The translations under genes were made by a program, and so were the position numbers. A DNA stretch of 61,884 nucleotides from Victivallales bacterium. GTDB lineage: Bacteria; Verrucomicrobiota; Lentisphaeria; Oligosphaerales; Oligosphaeraceae. The notes under the pieces were generated by a model, which saw only the letters and a program-made list of their open reading frames with translations, had not been told where the DNA came from and ran no database searches. Below are positions 1-8,008 of this stretch, one piece after another; within the stretch, counting starts at the first letter, position 1; every line of letters starts with the position of its first letter. The stretch is from assembly GCA_017554445.1 (NCBI GenBank), contig JAFZIJ010000117.1:1-61884 (forward strand), written 5' to 3'.

Positions 1-27
1 GACGGCGAGGACGCCGACGGCACACCC
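1..27. repeat. End of a GC-rich dispersed intergenic element (partial copy)
   Basis: The first 27 bases closely match the end of the GC-rich block at 17573-17683. Both contain a GCGAG...GGACGCCG core and end in CACACC, differing by a 2-nt indel and a few substitutions. Here the copy stops about 14 bp before the esterase start codon. I infer a dispersed element cut by the window edge; its full extent is not visible. Confidence 0.5.
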
Positions 28-41
28 AAAAGAGTTATCCC

Positions 42-956
42 ATGAAAACCATAACCACCCTCCTCTTCATCAGCAGTTTCGCAATCCTGACCGCAGCAGA
101 CCTTCCACAAGAAGCTAAACCAACCATAAAAAGGAGTCATGACATGGAGTATTCAGAAGCCTTCGACGGCGCCAAAGCCGCCCTGAAAATCTGGCCCGAC
201 GGTAAAATGCCCGGCGAAAAAGCCAACGGCCCCGAACACGCAGGTGATCCCGCCAACGACGTTCTCCGCATTTCGGGAGTCAGCGAACCGGCGCTGTATC
301 TCTATCCCGCGCAGAACGCTACAAAACCCGCCCCCTGCATGATCGTCTGCCCGGGCGGCGGCTACAGCATTCTCGCATGGAATCTCGAAGGCACGGAAAT
401 AGCGGAATTTCTCGCCGCCAACGGCATGACCGCCGTCATCCTTAAGTATCGCTGCCCCAACAATCGCGCAGGGGCTTTCCAGGATGCGCAGCGCGCCATC
501 AGGCAAGTCCGCGCCCACGCCGCCGAATGGGGCATCAATCCAAATTGCGTTGGCATCATGGGATTCTCAGCCGGCGGTCATCTGACCGTCCGCGCCACCT
601 GCAAATTCAACGAACAGTCCTATGCGCCGATCGACGACATCGACAAACTCAGTGCACGACCGGATTTCGCCGTTCCCGTCTATCCCGCCTATCTTGAAAA
701 GAACGGGCAAGTTTCCCCCGAACTCCTTCCGTTGGAGAATCTTCCGCCGATGCTCTTCATCCATAACGCAGATGATCGGGATTGGGTTCCAAGCTCCCGT
801 GTCTTCACGAGAGCCGCCTGCGAGGCAGGTTTCGACTGCACGTTCCGCCACTATACCGACGGCGGACACGGCTACGGCCTCCGAAGCAAAAAGGCTGTGA
901 AAGACTGGGGCCGCGCCATGATCTTCTGGTTCAAGGAGAAACGCTATATTCCGTAA
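42..956 (+). CDS. Secreted alpha/beta-hydrolase, carbohydrate esterase type
   Basis: The protein has 304 residues and an N-terminal signal peptide (about residues 1-18, hydrophobic core then TAA). The body is an alpha/beta-hydrolase of the acetyl-xylan/feruloyl esterase-like kind. An oxyanion-type PGGGY lies at 104-108, the nucleophile elbow GFSAGG has Ser176, acid candidates are Asp244-Asp247, and the histidine is His276 in GGHGYG. Known members remove acyl groups from plant or host polysaccharides outside the cytoplasm; that substrate is inferred. A purine-rich AAAGAG precedes the start by about 10 nt. The gene ends in a strong terminator and stands alone, convergent with the next gene. Confidence 0.85.
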   Translation: MKTITTLLFISSFAILTAADLPQEAKPTIKRSHDMEYSEAFDGAKAALKIWPDGKMPGEKANGPEHAGDPANDVLRISGVSEPALYLYPAQNATKPAPCMIVCPGGGYSILAWNLEGTEIAEFLAANGMTAVILKYRCPNNRAGAFQDAQRAIRQVRAHAAEWGINPNCVGIMGFSAGGHLTVRATCKFNEQSYAPIDDIDKLSARPDFAVPVYPAYLEKNGQVSPELLPLENLPPMLFIHNADDRDWVPSSRVFTRAACEAGFDCTFRHYTDGGHGYGLRSKKAVKDWGRAMIFWFKEKRYIP

Positions 957-980
957 TTTGAATAAATTGAATATATAAAA

Positions 981-1015
981 AACAGCCCGGACCAGTGTGG
1001 TCCGGGCTGTTTTTT
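981..1015 (+). terminator. Rho-independent terminator of the esterase gene
   Basis: A perfect 14-bp stem (AACAGCCCGGACCA and its complement) encloses a 3-nt loop and is followed directly by a T tract (1010-1015). It lies 25 bp after the esterase stop codon. It could also stop transcription of the convergent isomerase gene, because an A-rich run precedes the stem. Confidence 0.93.
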
Positions 1016-1060
1016 CGTCAAAAGTGAATGGCAACATCACCAAGGGCGAGGACGACCTCG

Positions 1061-1855
1061 TTACCTCAGAATATCGACGAGCGTGCGGATGCTTTGGTCC
1101 CACTTGGAATCGAATCCGCCTTCGGGCTCGAAGGAGAACCATGCATCGTAATTCACTTCGCGAAGCTTGTCACGGATGAAATTGTAGTCCGGATGGCCTT
1201 CGCCCGTCGGGCAGTATTTATAGGGGCGCGGATAGTCCGGCGGCGCTGGAACATGCGATTTGACATGTACATGTGCGACTTTTTCACGCAATTTCATGAT
1301 GGCGGTGTGCGGTTCATCGCCGCAGGTAATGAAATTACCGCCGTCGAACGTGATGCGCATGTTCGGGGCATGGACCTCTTGCAACGTACGCGCAAGCGAA
1401 TCGCCTGAATTGCACATCTTTCCGGCATTTTCGATACTGAAGAGAATGCCCGCCTCCTGCGCGAGTTCGGCCGCATGACGGAGTCCGTCCATGTAGCACG
1501 CGAACGCCTCTTCGCCTTCGTTGGTATGCTGGCCACCATGGCTGAAAAGATGGTTCACACCGAGAAAACGGCAGGCGTCCAAACCGGCACGGACGGTATC
1601 CAGCGATTTGGCACGGACTTGCGGATCTGGCGAGACAAGATCCGTCGGAATGCAATAGACGGTCGGCAACAGGCCCAGATCATCGAGAATGGCCTTCATG
1701 TCCTTCAATGTCATGTTTGTGCGGTTCAGGAACATCTGGAAGACATCGACGCCCTGGAGGCCGAAAGATTTCCATTCGGCGAGCTTGGCCTTCCAGTCCC
1801 ACGGCTGTCCGTCCGGCCCGCAGTTGCTCATCAACATCACACCTGGTTTGATCAT
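1061..1855 (-). CDS. Sugar phosphate isomerase/epimerase (xylose isomerase-like TIM barrel)
   Basis: The protein has 264 residues and no signal peptide, so it should be cytoplasmic. It has the AP-endonuclease-2/xylose-isomerase-like fold: metal and substrate residues appear in FSHGGQH, the SIENAG segment (Glu), TFDGGN (Asp), HVHVKSH (His) and a late FEPEGG (Glu). Family members interconvert keto- and aldo-sugars or inositol derivatives; the exact substrate cannot be read here. AGGAG lies about 6 nt before ATG, supporting the start. It lies 48 bp downstream of the GNAT-like gene on the same strand and is probably co-transcribed with it. Confidence 0.85.
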   Translation of the reverse strand: MIKPGVMLMSNCGPDGQPWDWKAKLAEWKSFGLQGVDVFQMFLNRTNMTLKDMKAILDDLGLLPTVYCIPTDLVSPDPQVRAKSLDTVRAGLDACRFLGVNHLFSHGGQHTNEGEEAFACYMDGLRHAAELAQEAGILFSIENAGKMCNSGDSLARTLQEVHAPNMRITFDGGNFITCGDEPHTAIMKLREKVAHVHVKSHVPAPPDYPRPYKYCPTGEGHPDYNFIRDKLREVNYDAWFSFEPEGGFDSKWDQSIRTLVDILR

Positions 1856-1903
1856 GGTGGACTCCTATTTGCAAATTATTGGAATAATTATAGTTGAATA
1901 TGA

Positions 1904-3085
1904 TTATCGTGGAAGGAACATATTGCCTGAGCGGAAACGATGGCCTTTCAGAATCTGGTCATGGACGATGCGTTGGAGAGAAGTCTTCAACGGGACTTGA
2001 TCCAGCGGCAGATCCGGATCGCCGAAAACGCGCTCACGCGTCTGCCAGTCGTTGCCGTCCGGGCTGGGATAGAGATTGAAAAGTGATTGGAAACGAACGA
2101 TATTGGAGTTTTTCGGCAGGAAATCCTGCAATGTGGGATCCAACAGCCAGGAGCCGCAGGCAAAGCCTTTAAAACGAAATTCCGGGCAGTATCTTGGAAA
2201 GAAATCGCGGGCTTGCTCGATGGCCGCTTTGCATTCATTATAATCAAGCGGATCGACGGCGGGAATGTGGACGCCGAGCATCGGATCGCCCGGCTGTGCG
2301 CAAAGCGACCATTCCTTCAACTGCAACGTGACGGTCTTATCAGCGAGCCGTCCATTGGGCAACGCAGGATATCCTGTCACGGAAGTCTCTGTCTCCGTAA
2401 AGATTGTCGTAAAAGACGGCGTTTGGTCTTTCTGACAGAAGAAACCGTCCGAAAAGACCTTCTGGTCGGGTGGTGCGAGCATGGCTAGCCGCCCGTCTCC
2501 GGCATGGCGGTAGATTTTGAACGGCGAATGGTAGGAGGACAATTCAAATTCGAGACGATGGAGACGGAAAATCCGGGGGACGACATGGTTGGACATCCAC
2601 CCTTTGTCGCAGCCCCAGCAGCCATACTGATCCATATGGTATTGCGTCCAGACACTTACGACGGACAGGGAGTCACGCAGGATGGCTTCCGGAATGCCCC
2701 GTTGACGATACCATGCCTCCACCTGCGGGTAGGCAGCGAGATTGACGATGGCGGGGAAGAACGTACAGCCCAACGGCGTGATCCGCCATGGGACACCGAG
2801 TTCCTGAAGCTCATGGGAAGCGATGTGCTTCATCCAGTGGCAATGCCACGCCAGACGCGCAAGTGCTTCGTTTCCACGCATTTTTGCGCCACATTCCATA
2901 AAAACAGGCACGGCCTCCCGCTGGAGTTTCGTCATCTCCGTCATTTTGCGCAGGTAATCCTCCTGCAGGAAATAGACGCCGTCCACAGGGAAGCTCGGCT
3001 GGGAGTATTGCCATGCGGCAGAAATCTGTTCGATAACTTCCGCCGGAAGATCGAATTGTGACAAGCAACTGGTATCGAAGCTCAT
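1904..3085 (-). CDS. Acyltransferase-domain protein (GNAT_N/GNAT_C-like), function unknown
   Basis: The protein has 393 residues and is predicted soluble. An N-terminal helical region (1-130) is followed by Trp/His/Cys-rich segments such as YGCWGCDKGWM and a C-terminal region containing FRFKGFACGSWLLDP. This arrangement resembles the two-domain N-acyltransferase-like proteins of gut anaerobes (NAT_N plus GNAT_C); I recognise the family but not a substrate. No Shine-Dalgarno is obvious before the ATG, so the start is uncertain by a few codons. It precedes the sugar isomerase on the same strand, suggesting carbohydrate-linked regulation or modification, which is inference. Confidence 0.6.
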   Translation of the reverse strand: MSFDTSCLSQFDLPAEVIEQISAAWQYSQPSFPVDGVYFLQEDYLRKMTEMTKLQREAVPVFMECGAKMRGNEALARLAWHCHWMKHIASHELQELGVPWRITPLGCTFFPAIVNLAAYPQVEAWYRQRGIPEAILRDSLSVVSVWTQYHMDQYGCWGCDKGWMSNHVVPRIFRLHRLEFELSSYHSPFKIYRHAGDGRLAMLAPPDQKVFSDGFFCQKDQTPSFTTIFTETETSVTGYPALPNGRLADKTVTLQLKEWSLCAQPGDPMLGVHIPAVDPLDYNECKAAIEQARDFFPRYCPEFRFKGFACGSWLLDPTLQDFLPKNSNIVRFQSLFNLYPSPDGNDWQTRERVFGDPDLPLDQVPLKTSLQRIVHDQILKGHRFRSGNMFLPR

Positions 3086-3168
3086 GTGGTTATGTTACAA
3101 GGTTGATTGTGGTCGTTATTTGGAACGTTAGACAGGCGCAGGCGGGGCACAAGCGACACTTCAGACGG

Positions 3169-4887
3169 TCACGGCAGGTAAACAACTCGCAACCCTGTAG
3201 AGTTATTGGTATCCAACGGCCAATCGCCATCCTTGAAGGCCGAACGGCAAAGCTGCCCATTTTTTTCCCAGCTTCCGCCTCTGAGGACGCGAAGCGGTCC
3301 TGTCGTCGGGCCGCAAGGATCCACCACCGCTTCTGGCCCATATCCGTAATTATACCACCAATCCAGACACCATTCCTGGACATTGCCATGCATGTCGTAA
3401 AGTCCCCAGGCATTCGGCAGATAACTACCGACCTTCGTATGCGCAGAAGAATAACCGCCTTTCCCATCGGATACATTAAAACGATACCGACCGACTTCAT
3501 CCATGGCTGCATCCTGTTCAGTCAGATTTGTCAAATTCTTTCCTGAATTAAGGGACGTCGTCGTTCCCGCACGGCAGGCGTATTCCCACTGCGCCTCCGT
3601 CGGAAGGTCAAACGTCAGCCCCGTTTTCGCCTGCAACTTGCCCATGAACGATGTGGCATCGACACGATGACCGAACTCCGGCCAGCCCGCGCCAGCCGTA
3701 GGAGATGTACCACGAATGCTATCAAAATCTATAGAATCAAGAGGTCTTAAATCACCTTTGTAACGAGAGGGATTGTTTCCCATAACCAGATTCCATTGCC
3801 GTTGTGTACATTCGAACACGCCGATGTAGTAGTGCTGTGTCAGTGTCACCTGATGCGGAGTTTCACGAGCAAAACGTCCGTGTTCATCCTTTGGGGCCCC
3901 CATTATGAACGTCCCTTTCGGAATTCTCCGTAGCCACATTTTCGTTGTACGACAAATATCGTCATCCAGATTCGGCGAAGAGTTCGTATATCTCACAGGA
4001 TAGCGTTCCGCATTCGGGCCGCCAGACAAATCGACGACTATATAGAGAGCCTTATCCGGATCAGTATCCGCAATTGTCGGATCAAGATCTTGTTGATATT
4101 CTGACAAATTGTTTATGCCATCTTGATCCCAATCCTCTTCCGCATCCGACTCATTCAACGGATTCAAACCATAATGCACTTCCCAACCGTCTGGCATGCC
4201 GTCGCCATCCGTATCAGAGTTTATTGGATTCGTCCCGTTCTTATATTCCTCAAAGTTTGTCAGACCATCACTGTCTGTATCATCTGCACTATGAAAAATC
4301 TGTCCTTCAAAATATTGCTGTACCCACTCCGCCGGTATGGAAACCAAAGTACCTCTTTCTTTGTAAATGAAATACCCACGGCCTGCTGAAAGTGTCGCAG
4401 TACCCTCCTGGATTTCCAATGGACTCCATCGGCCTTGATTCCATTGCCAGACAGACAAGACTGTTTCAATTATGACATCCTTTTCACCACCGACACCGAC
4501 CATATGCCAGCCTTTTCTCTCTGATATCCCGCCAATCGCTGAATCAGAATCTTCTTGATTGAATCGGACATTTTGCTGATTACCGCTATATATCCATAAC
4601 GCTGTTCCAGTCGGCAGTGGCAACAACGCGCGAACGTATGACATGGCTTGTCGATCGAACTTAAATGGATTCAGTTTCGTAAACAATGTCTCATTTCCCT
4701 CTAGCAGCCAATCGCCCTGCGTGGCAATCAGATTCCAGCCTGGCTGAAGGATGATCCCTTCCTGAGCATTATCGGTTGCAGACCTTGTCATCTCCTTCGC
4801 CGATATCTCTGCAGACGCAGAATACATGCCCAACACGATCCATGTCAACACTAGATTAAATAAAACTAATCTATTCCTTCGTCTCAT
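3169..4887 (-). CDS. Secreted SUMF1/formylglycine-enzyme-like protein with calcium-type DxDxDG repeats
   Basis: The protein has 572 residues and a signal peptide (residues 1-26, ending SASA). Residues 40-180 form a beta-rich region; residues 200-270 hold thrombospondin-type-3/EF-hand-like repeats (DTDSDGLTNFEEY, DTDGDGMPDGW, DWDQDGINNLSEY); residues 330-572 form an FGE-sulfatase domain (KGTFIMG, LPTEAQWEYACRAG, DMHGNVQEWC, RGGSW). After RGGSW there is a single Cys (NGQLCRSAF), and the two active-site cysteines of true formylglycine generators are not both present. It is therefore probably a binding or structural SUMF1-fold protein. AAGGAAG precedes the start. Confidence 0.85.
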   Translation of the reverse strand: MRRRNRLVLFNLVLTWIVLGMYSASAEISAKEMTRSATDNAQEGIILQPGWNLIATQGDWLLEGNETLFTKLNPFKFDRQAMSYVRALLPLPTGTALWIYSGNQQNVRFNQEDSDSAIGGISERKGWHMVGVGGEKDVIIETVLSVWQWNQGRWSPLEIQEGTATLSAGRGYFIYKERGTLVSIPAEWVQQYFEGQIFHSADDTDSDGLTNFEEYKNGTNPINSDTDGDGMPDGWEVHYGLNPLNESDAEEDWDQDGINNLSEYQQDLDPTIADTDPDKALYIVVDLSGGPNAERYPVRYTNSSPNLDDDICRTTKMWLRRIPKGTFIMGAPKDEHGRFARETPHQVTLTQHYYIGVFECTQRQWNLVMGNNPSRYKGDLRPLDSIDFDSIRGTSPTAGAGWPEFGHRVDATSFMGKLQAKTGLTFDLPTEAQWEYACRAGTTTSLNSGKNLTNLTEQDAAMDEVGRYRFNVSDGKGGYSSAHTKVGSYLPNAWGLYDMHGNVQEWCLDWWYNYGYGPEAVVDPCGPTTGPLRVLRGGSWEKNGQLCRSAFKDGDWPLDTNNSTGLRVVYLP

Positions 4888-5000
4888 CGTTAAACTTCCT
4901 TACTCATTCTCACGGTGTAAAAAAAATTGGGTATTGTCTGACAATTGCTTGAATGCGTTTTCGAAAAGTATTCATTTGGGATGCACGCCAAGCACAGACA

Positions 5001-5023
5001 CCATGGCTGGACCACAGCCATGG
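5001..5023. repeat. Perfect inverted repeat CCATGGCTG / CAGCCATGG
   Basis: Nine-bp arms (5001-5009 and 5015-5023) surround a 5-nt loop. No T tract follows on either strand, so it is not an intrinsic terminator. It falls within a short unassigned ORF. Confidence 0.7.
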
Positions 5024-5290
5024 AATCAATCTATTGTTTCTTCTGGTATTGTTTTTCTGATAAATCTCCTATTGAAAACTTGGAGGAAGAGACTTCCGCC
5101 ATTATGAAACTTCTTTATTAATATGGTACGGAAGAGGCATTTTGCAACCGCCTGTCCCCTTTTTTCTGTCAGACATCTTACGGTTGCACAAAAGCGCCAC
5201 CTTTGGAAAACCTAATGGTGGAGGTCCCATCAGCGTTTCATCATGAAACAGACACAGGCGAGACACGCATCACATCTTGTTTTATTCGTA

Positions 5291-5350
5291 TTATGACTAT
5301 TTATGATTTATCATGACTTTATATGATATTTTATGATTCTTTATGATTCT
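5291..5350 (+). repeat. Six tandem decamers, consensus TTATGATTCT, in exact 10-bp phase
   Basis: ATGA begins at 5293, 5303, 5313, 5323, 5333 and 5343. The units are ttatgactat, ttatgattta, tcatgacttt, atatgatatt and two copies of ttatgattct. The array lies about 190 bp upstream of the Rpn nuclease gene. A regulatory role is inference only. Confidence 0.8.
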
Positions 5351-5535
5351 TTGGTAAAATTGTTTAGTTATTAAACAATTACAATATAAATTTGACAAAA
5401 TAATACAGCATATTTATTTCATTTTTTATTAAAAAATGAATTTGCATTTTTATTTTCCTGCACTATGGTATTGGAAAAAGAAGAAAAAATATTTGTTCGA
5501 TGCCAATTATATGATATATTAGTAAGGAAACAACC

Positions 5536-6582
5536 ATGAAAAATATGGATGAGGCCTCGAAGCTCTTCACAGGGCTTCCAGAGGTGTTCTGCGATCTAGT
5601 CGATTTCGCATTGAGGGGAACTGGCTTCCGGGTGGTCCGTGGCTCGCTGAAGGAGCGGAATGCGGAATCCATCGCGCAACTGCGGGGTGTGCAGACATGG
5701 TTCAAGAAAGTCAGCAACGATGTCGTGGCGGAACTGAAGGTCACCGACGGCGATGTAACGACTACATTCCTGGTGGCGTTGGAGAATCAGACCAACACGA
5801 GCACCGTCATGGCGGGGCGGAGTCTCATGTCAACGGCTGTCCGATGGGACAGTTGGCGACGGGAAACGAAAAACGATCATCTCAAGCGGCAGGAGCTGAA
5901 GACGCATCAGGAGTTGCTGGACGGCGTGCTGCCGGATGACCGGATGGTGCCGGTTATGATTCTCGTGGTCCATTTCGGACAGGAGCCATGGACGGGGCTA
6001 CCACGATTCACGGACACATTGGACTGTCCGCCATCCCTGAAACCGAAACTGGCGGATTGCCCTGTCAACGTCATTTCGTTCTACAATCTCCCGATAGAGG
6101 AAATCAACGAAATGCCGCCCGGGGCGTTGTGGGCCGTCGCGAAAAGCATCCACTATGCAAATGACATAAATACACTGTCTCAGGAAATCAGAATGGATCC
6201 ATCATTCCGCAAATTGCTGAACGAAGGGCCGGACGAAGCCTTGGACATCATCCGCATTGCGACAGGATTGAATACAAAATTACTAAAACAACAGAAGGAG
6301 GATGACATGCCACAGAAAGTATCGAAGTACGAACAGTTTTTTGTTGACAAGGGAGAGAAGATTGGAGAGAAGATTGGAGAAAAGAGAGGAGAGAAGATTG
6401 GAGAAAAGAGAGGAGAGAAGATTGGAGAGAAGAAGGGGATTGACAATACCATCATGAGTTTCATTCAAAACAGACGGAAACGCTGTTTTTCTGACGTCCA
6501 GATACAAAACGACCTGCTGCTTGATTTCGGTCTGGACGAGGAGAAGGCAAGCCAGTACATGGCTGCCGCGGCCAAGGCATAA
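5536..6582 (+). CDS. Rpn-family PD-(D/E)XK nuclease (YhgA-like) with internal start signal
   Basis: The protein has 348 residues. Residues 1-230 resemble the Rpn/YhgA-like 'transposase' family: a conserved Asp (Asp62 in SNDVVAE) and a Glu-x-Gln pair (Glu83, Gln85 in LVALENQT) on a predicted strand match a PD-(D/E)XK active site. Known Rpn proteins are DNA endonucleases linked to recombination and phage defence. Residues 273-300 consist of seven GEKx units (I, R or K at the fourth place), followed by a short helical tail rich in charged residues. AAGGAA lies 7 nt before ATG. An unusually good internal ribosome-binding site in front of codon 258 could make a separate C-terminal protein. Confidence 0.85.
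   Translation: MKNMDEASKLFTGLPEVFCDLVDFALRGTGFRVVRGSLKERNAESIAQLRGVQTWFKKVSNDVVAELKVTDGDVTTTFLVALENQTNTSTVMAGRSLMSTAVRWDSWRRETKNDHLKRQELKTHQELLDGVLPDDRMVPVMILVVHFGQEPWTGLPRFTDTLDCPPSLKPKLADCPVNVISFYNLPIEEINEMPPGALWAVAKSIHYANDINTLSQEIRMDPSFRKLLNEGPDEALDIIRIATGLNTKLLKQQKEDDMPQKVSKYEQFFVDKGEKIGEKIGEKRGEKIGEKRGEKIGEKKGIDNTIMSFIQNRRKRCFSDVQIQNDLLLDFGLDEEKASQYMAAAAKA
6295..6301 (+). promoter_or_regulatory. Internal Shine-Dalgarno inside the Rpn gene
   Basis: AAGGAGG lies 5 nt before an in-frame ATG (6307). It is stronger than the site in front of the full-length start (AAGGAA). Because it encodes Lys-Glu-Asp codons it could also be coincidental. Confidence 0.55.
6307..6582 (+). CDS. Possible intragenic RpnS-like small protein (C-terminal 91 residues of the Rpn gene)
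   Basis: Translation from the internal ATG at 6307, in the same frame as the nuclease, would give a 91-residue protein made of the GEKx repeat and the C-terminal helical tail without the nuclease domain. In E. coli, Rpn genes are reported to encode such C-terminal short products that block the full-length toxin. Seen here: a 7-base Shine-Dalgarno at 5-nt spacing and an ATG in frame. Inferred: that it is made and acts as an inhibitor. Confidence 0.4.
   Translation: MPQKVSKYEQFFVDKGEKIGEKIGEKRGEKIGEKRGEKIGEKKGIDNTIMSFIQNRRKRCFSDVQIQNDLLLDFGLDEEKASQYMAAAAKA
6352..6435 (+). repeat. Seven-copy 12-bp coding repeat (GEKx)
   Basis: Consecutive 12-bp units of type GGAGAGAAGATT or GGAGAAAAGAGA run from 6352 to 6435. 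Near identity at DNA level suggests recent slippage. Copy number changes stay in frame. Confidence 0.95.
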
Positions 6583-6587
6583 ATGAA

Positions 6588-7862
6588 TCACTCTTCCAGC
6601 ATGGAACGGTGGATGCGGATGTAGTCGTCTTTGCGGATGTTCCACGACGGGTCTTCGCGACCCGAACATGTGCGGATGGCGGCGCCCATGAAGCCATGCG
6701 CCTTGAACTGGTCCGCAACAAATTGAAGCAGTTCCCAATATTTGTCGCATTTCTCCTCCCATTGCAGGAAGTTACTGGCGCAGAACGTACAACCTTCCGC
6801 CATGACAAGCGGAACGCCTGGACAATGGGCATCCCGGAAAGCAACGGCACCATCCAATACATCAACGATTTTCTGCTGATACCGCTCAAAATCTTTTTCG
6901 AATTGATGGATGAATTTCGTTTCCAGTCCGTCGACTTTTGCGGGATCGATCTGTGAATAGAGCCAGATGCGGCGATACCATCCATCTTCCGCGAACATGC
7001 GTCCATTGCGCGAGGCATAGATATCAGACAATGGACGGTGCGGTTTCAGTAGATAAGGAGCCGCCTGGCTGTTTTCCTTTGGATCTTCCACATCAACGCC
7101 CCCCCACAGCAAATGCCCTTCGAAAATATTGTAGATTTCCCATAAATAATAGCAGTGGCAGTTCCAGACTTGCAAATTATGAGGAAATAGGTCGAGATCC
7201 GTTCCGCCGACAGTATAAGTGTCATATGCGAACAGCACATCGGGATGGCGTTTTCGCAACCATGCGATGGCCTCATCGTGGTCTTTTCCAAACCGCTGGC
7301 GCTCTTCTCTGGAAACATGATTGGAGTTGCCGAAATTTCCAAGAAACTTCAGCCCGTCCGCTTCGTTGAGAATCTCCGCAAAGGCGATTTGTTCGACATA
7401 GCCATGCTGTTTGAGCAAATCGATGATATGGCTGAGTTGTTCCGCAAAATACTGGAATTTTTCATGATCGGGAATGGCATGGAGGCGTTCATTGAGGGCG
7501 TTGTCGCCGCAATACCAATAGGTATGGAGATAATACCACGACGACAGGATGATGTGGACTCCGTACTTTTTTGCGGCCTTGAAGAGCTCAAGCAACCGTG
7601 CGACAAGATCGCAATCACCGCCATTACCGACGCACCATGACTGGCGGATATTTCGCGTAAAGCCAGGATACGGCTCATGAATCGGCACGACGCCATTCGG
7701 TGGATTCACGGAAAAATCAATGAGCCCCGCGCCGTCATCGACACGTAGGCAATTGAAGCCGCGTTCTGCAGATTCGCGCACGACTGCGTCCAAATCATGG
7801 TACGTGCCGTCACCAGGAGTGTCATGGATGCACCAGATTGGAAAGGAAATCGTGTATTTCAT
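6588..7862 (-). CDS. GH5-like glycoside hydrolase (cellulase-like family)
   Basis: The protein has 424 residues and no signal peptide. It is a (beta/alpha)8 clan-A-type hydrolase: the acid/base is Glu167 in EILNEADG at the end of strand 4 and the nucleophile candidate is Glu356 in VMAEGCTF near strand 7. Aromatic-rich segments (SSWYYLHTYWY, NCHCYYLWEIYNI) could line a sugar site. The family hydrolyses beta-linked glycans; without a signal peptide it probably acts on imported oligosaccharides. It is convergent with the Rpn gene (5-bp gap) and divergent from the metallophosphoesterase. No good Shine-Dalgarno is seen before ATG. Confidence 0.8.
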   Translation of the reverse strand: MKYTISFPIWCIHDTPGDGTYHDLDAVVRESAERGFNCLRVDDGAGLIDFSVNPPNGVVPIHEPYPGFTRNIRQSWCVGNGGDCDLVARLLELFKAAKKYGVHIILSSWYYLHTYWYCGDNALNERLHAIPDHEKFQYFAEQLSHIIDLLKQHGYVEQIAFAEILNEADGLKFLGNFGNSNHVSREERQRFGKDHDEAIAWLRKRHPDVLFAYDTYTVGGTDLDLFPHNLQVWNCHCYYLWEIYNIFEGHLLWGGVDVEDPKENSQAAPYLLKPHRPLSDIYASRNGRMFAEDGWYRRIWLYSQIDPAKVDGLETKFIHQFEKDFERYQQKIVDVLDGAVAFRDAHCPGVPLVMAEGCTFCASNFLQWEEKCDKYWELLQFVADQFKAHGFMGAAIRTCSGREDPSWNIRKDDYIRIHRSMLEE

Positions 7863-8008
7863 GATGGTTTCTATTGGTTTGCGGGAGTTGATTTCTATTC
7901 ATTTGAGAATAATGTAATAGATGATGGCGATTTTGCCCCGTCATGTTTCATTTTTATTGAAACAGACGACGGCAATCAAGAAACGGTTTTGAAAAGGAGC
8001 ATAGGCTG

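Larger units (their letters stand above)
4888..5535. other. 648-bp gene-poor, AT-rich divergent spacer
   Basis: This region separates the SUMF1-like gene (-) from the Rpn gene (+). It holds a 46-codon plus-strand ORF (4981-5121, unrecognised, no clear ribosome-binding site), a perfect 9-bp inverted repeat with a 5-nt loop inside that ORF (5001-5023), six consecutive 10-bp units (5291-5350), and possible sigma70-like boxes near the Rpn start (TTTGTT at 5492, TATATT at 5515). I see no convincing gene. Confidence 0.6.

Noticed and set aside
4981..5121. 46-codon plus-strand ORF in the leader region
   Set aside because: His/Trp-rich sequence is unrecognised, it lacks a Shine-Dalgarno and contains the inverted repeat; too weak to call a gene.
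5392..5420. Promoter TTGACA...TATTTC for the Rpn gene
   Set aside because: Spacing can be made 17 nt but the -10 is poor and AT-rich DNA gives many such matches.
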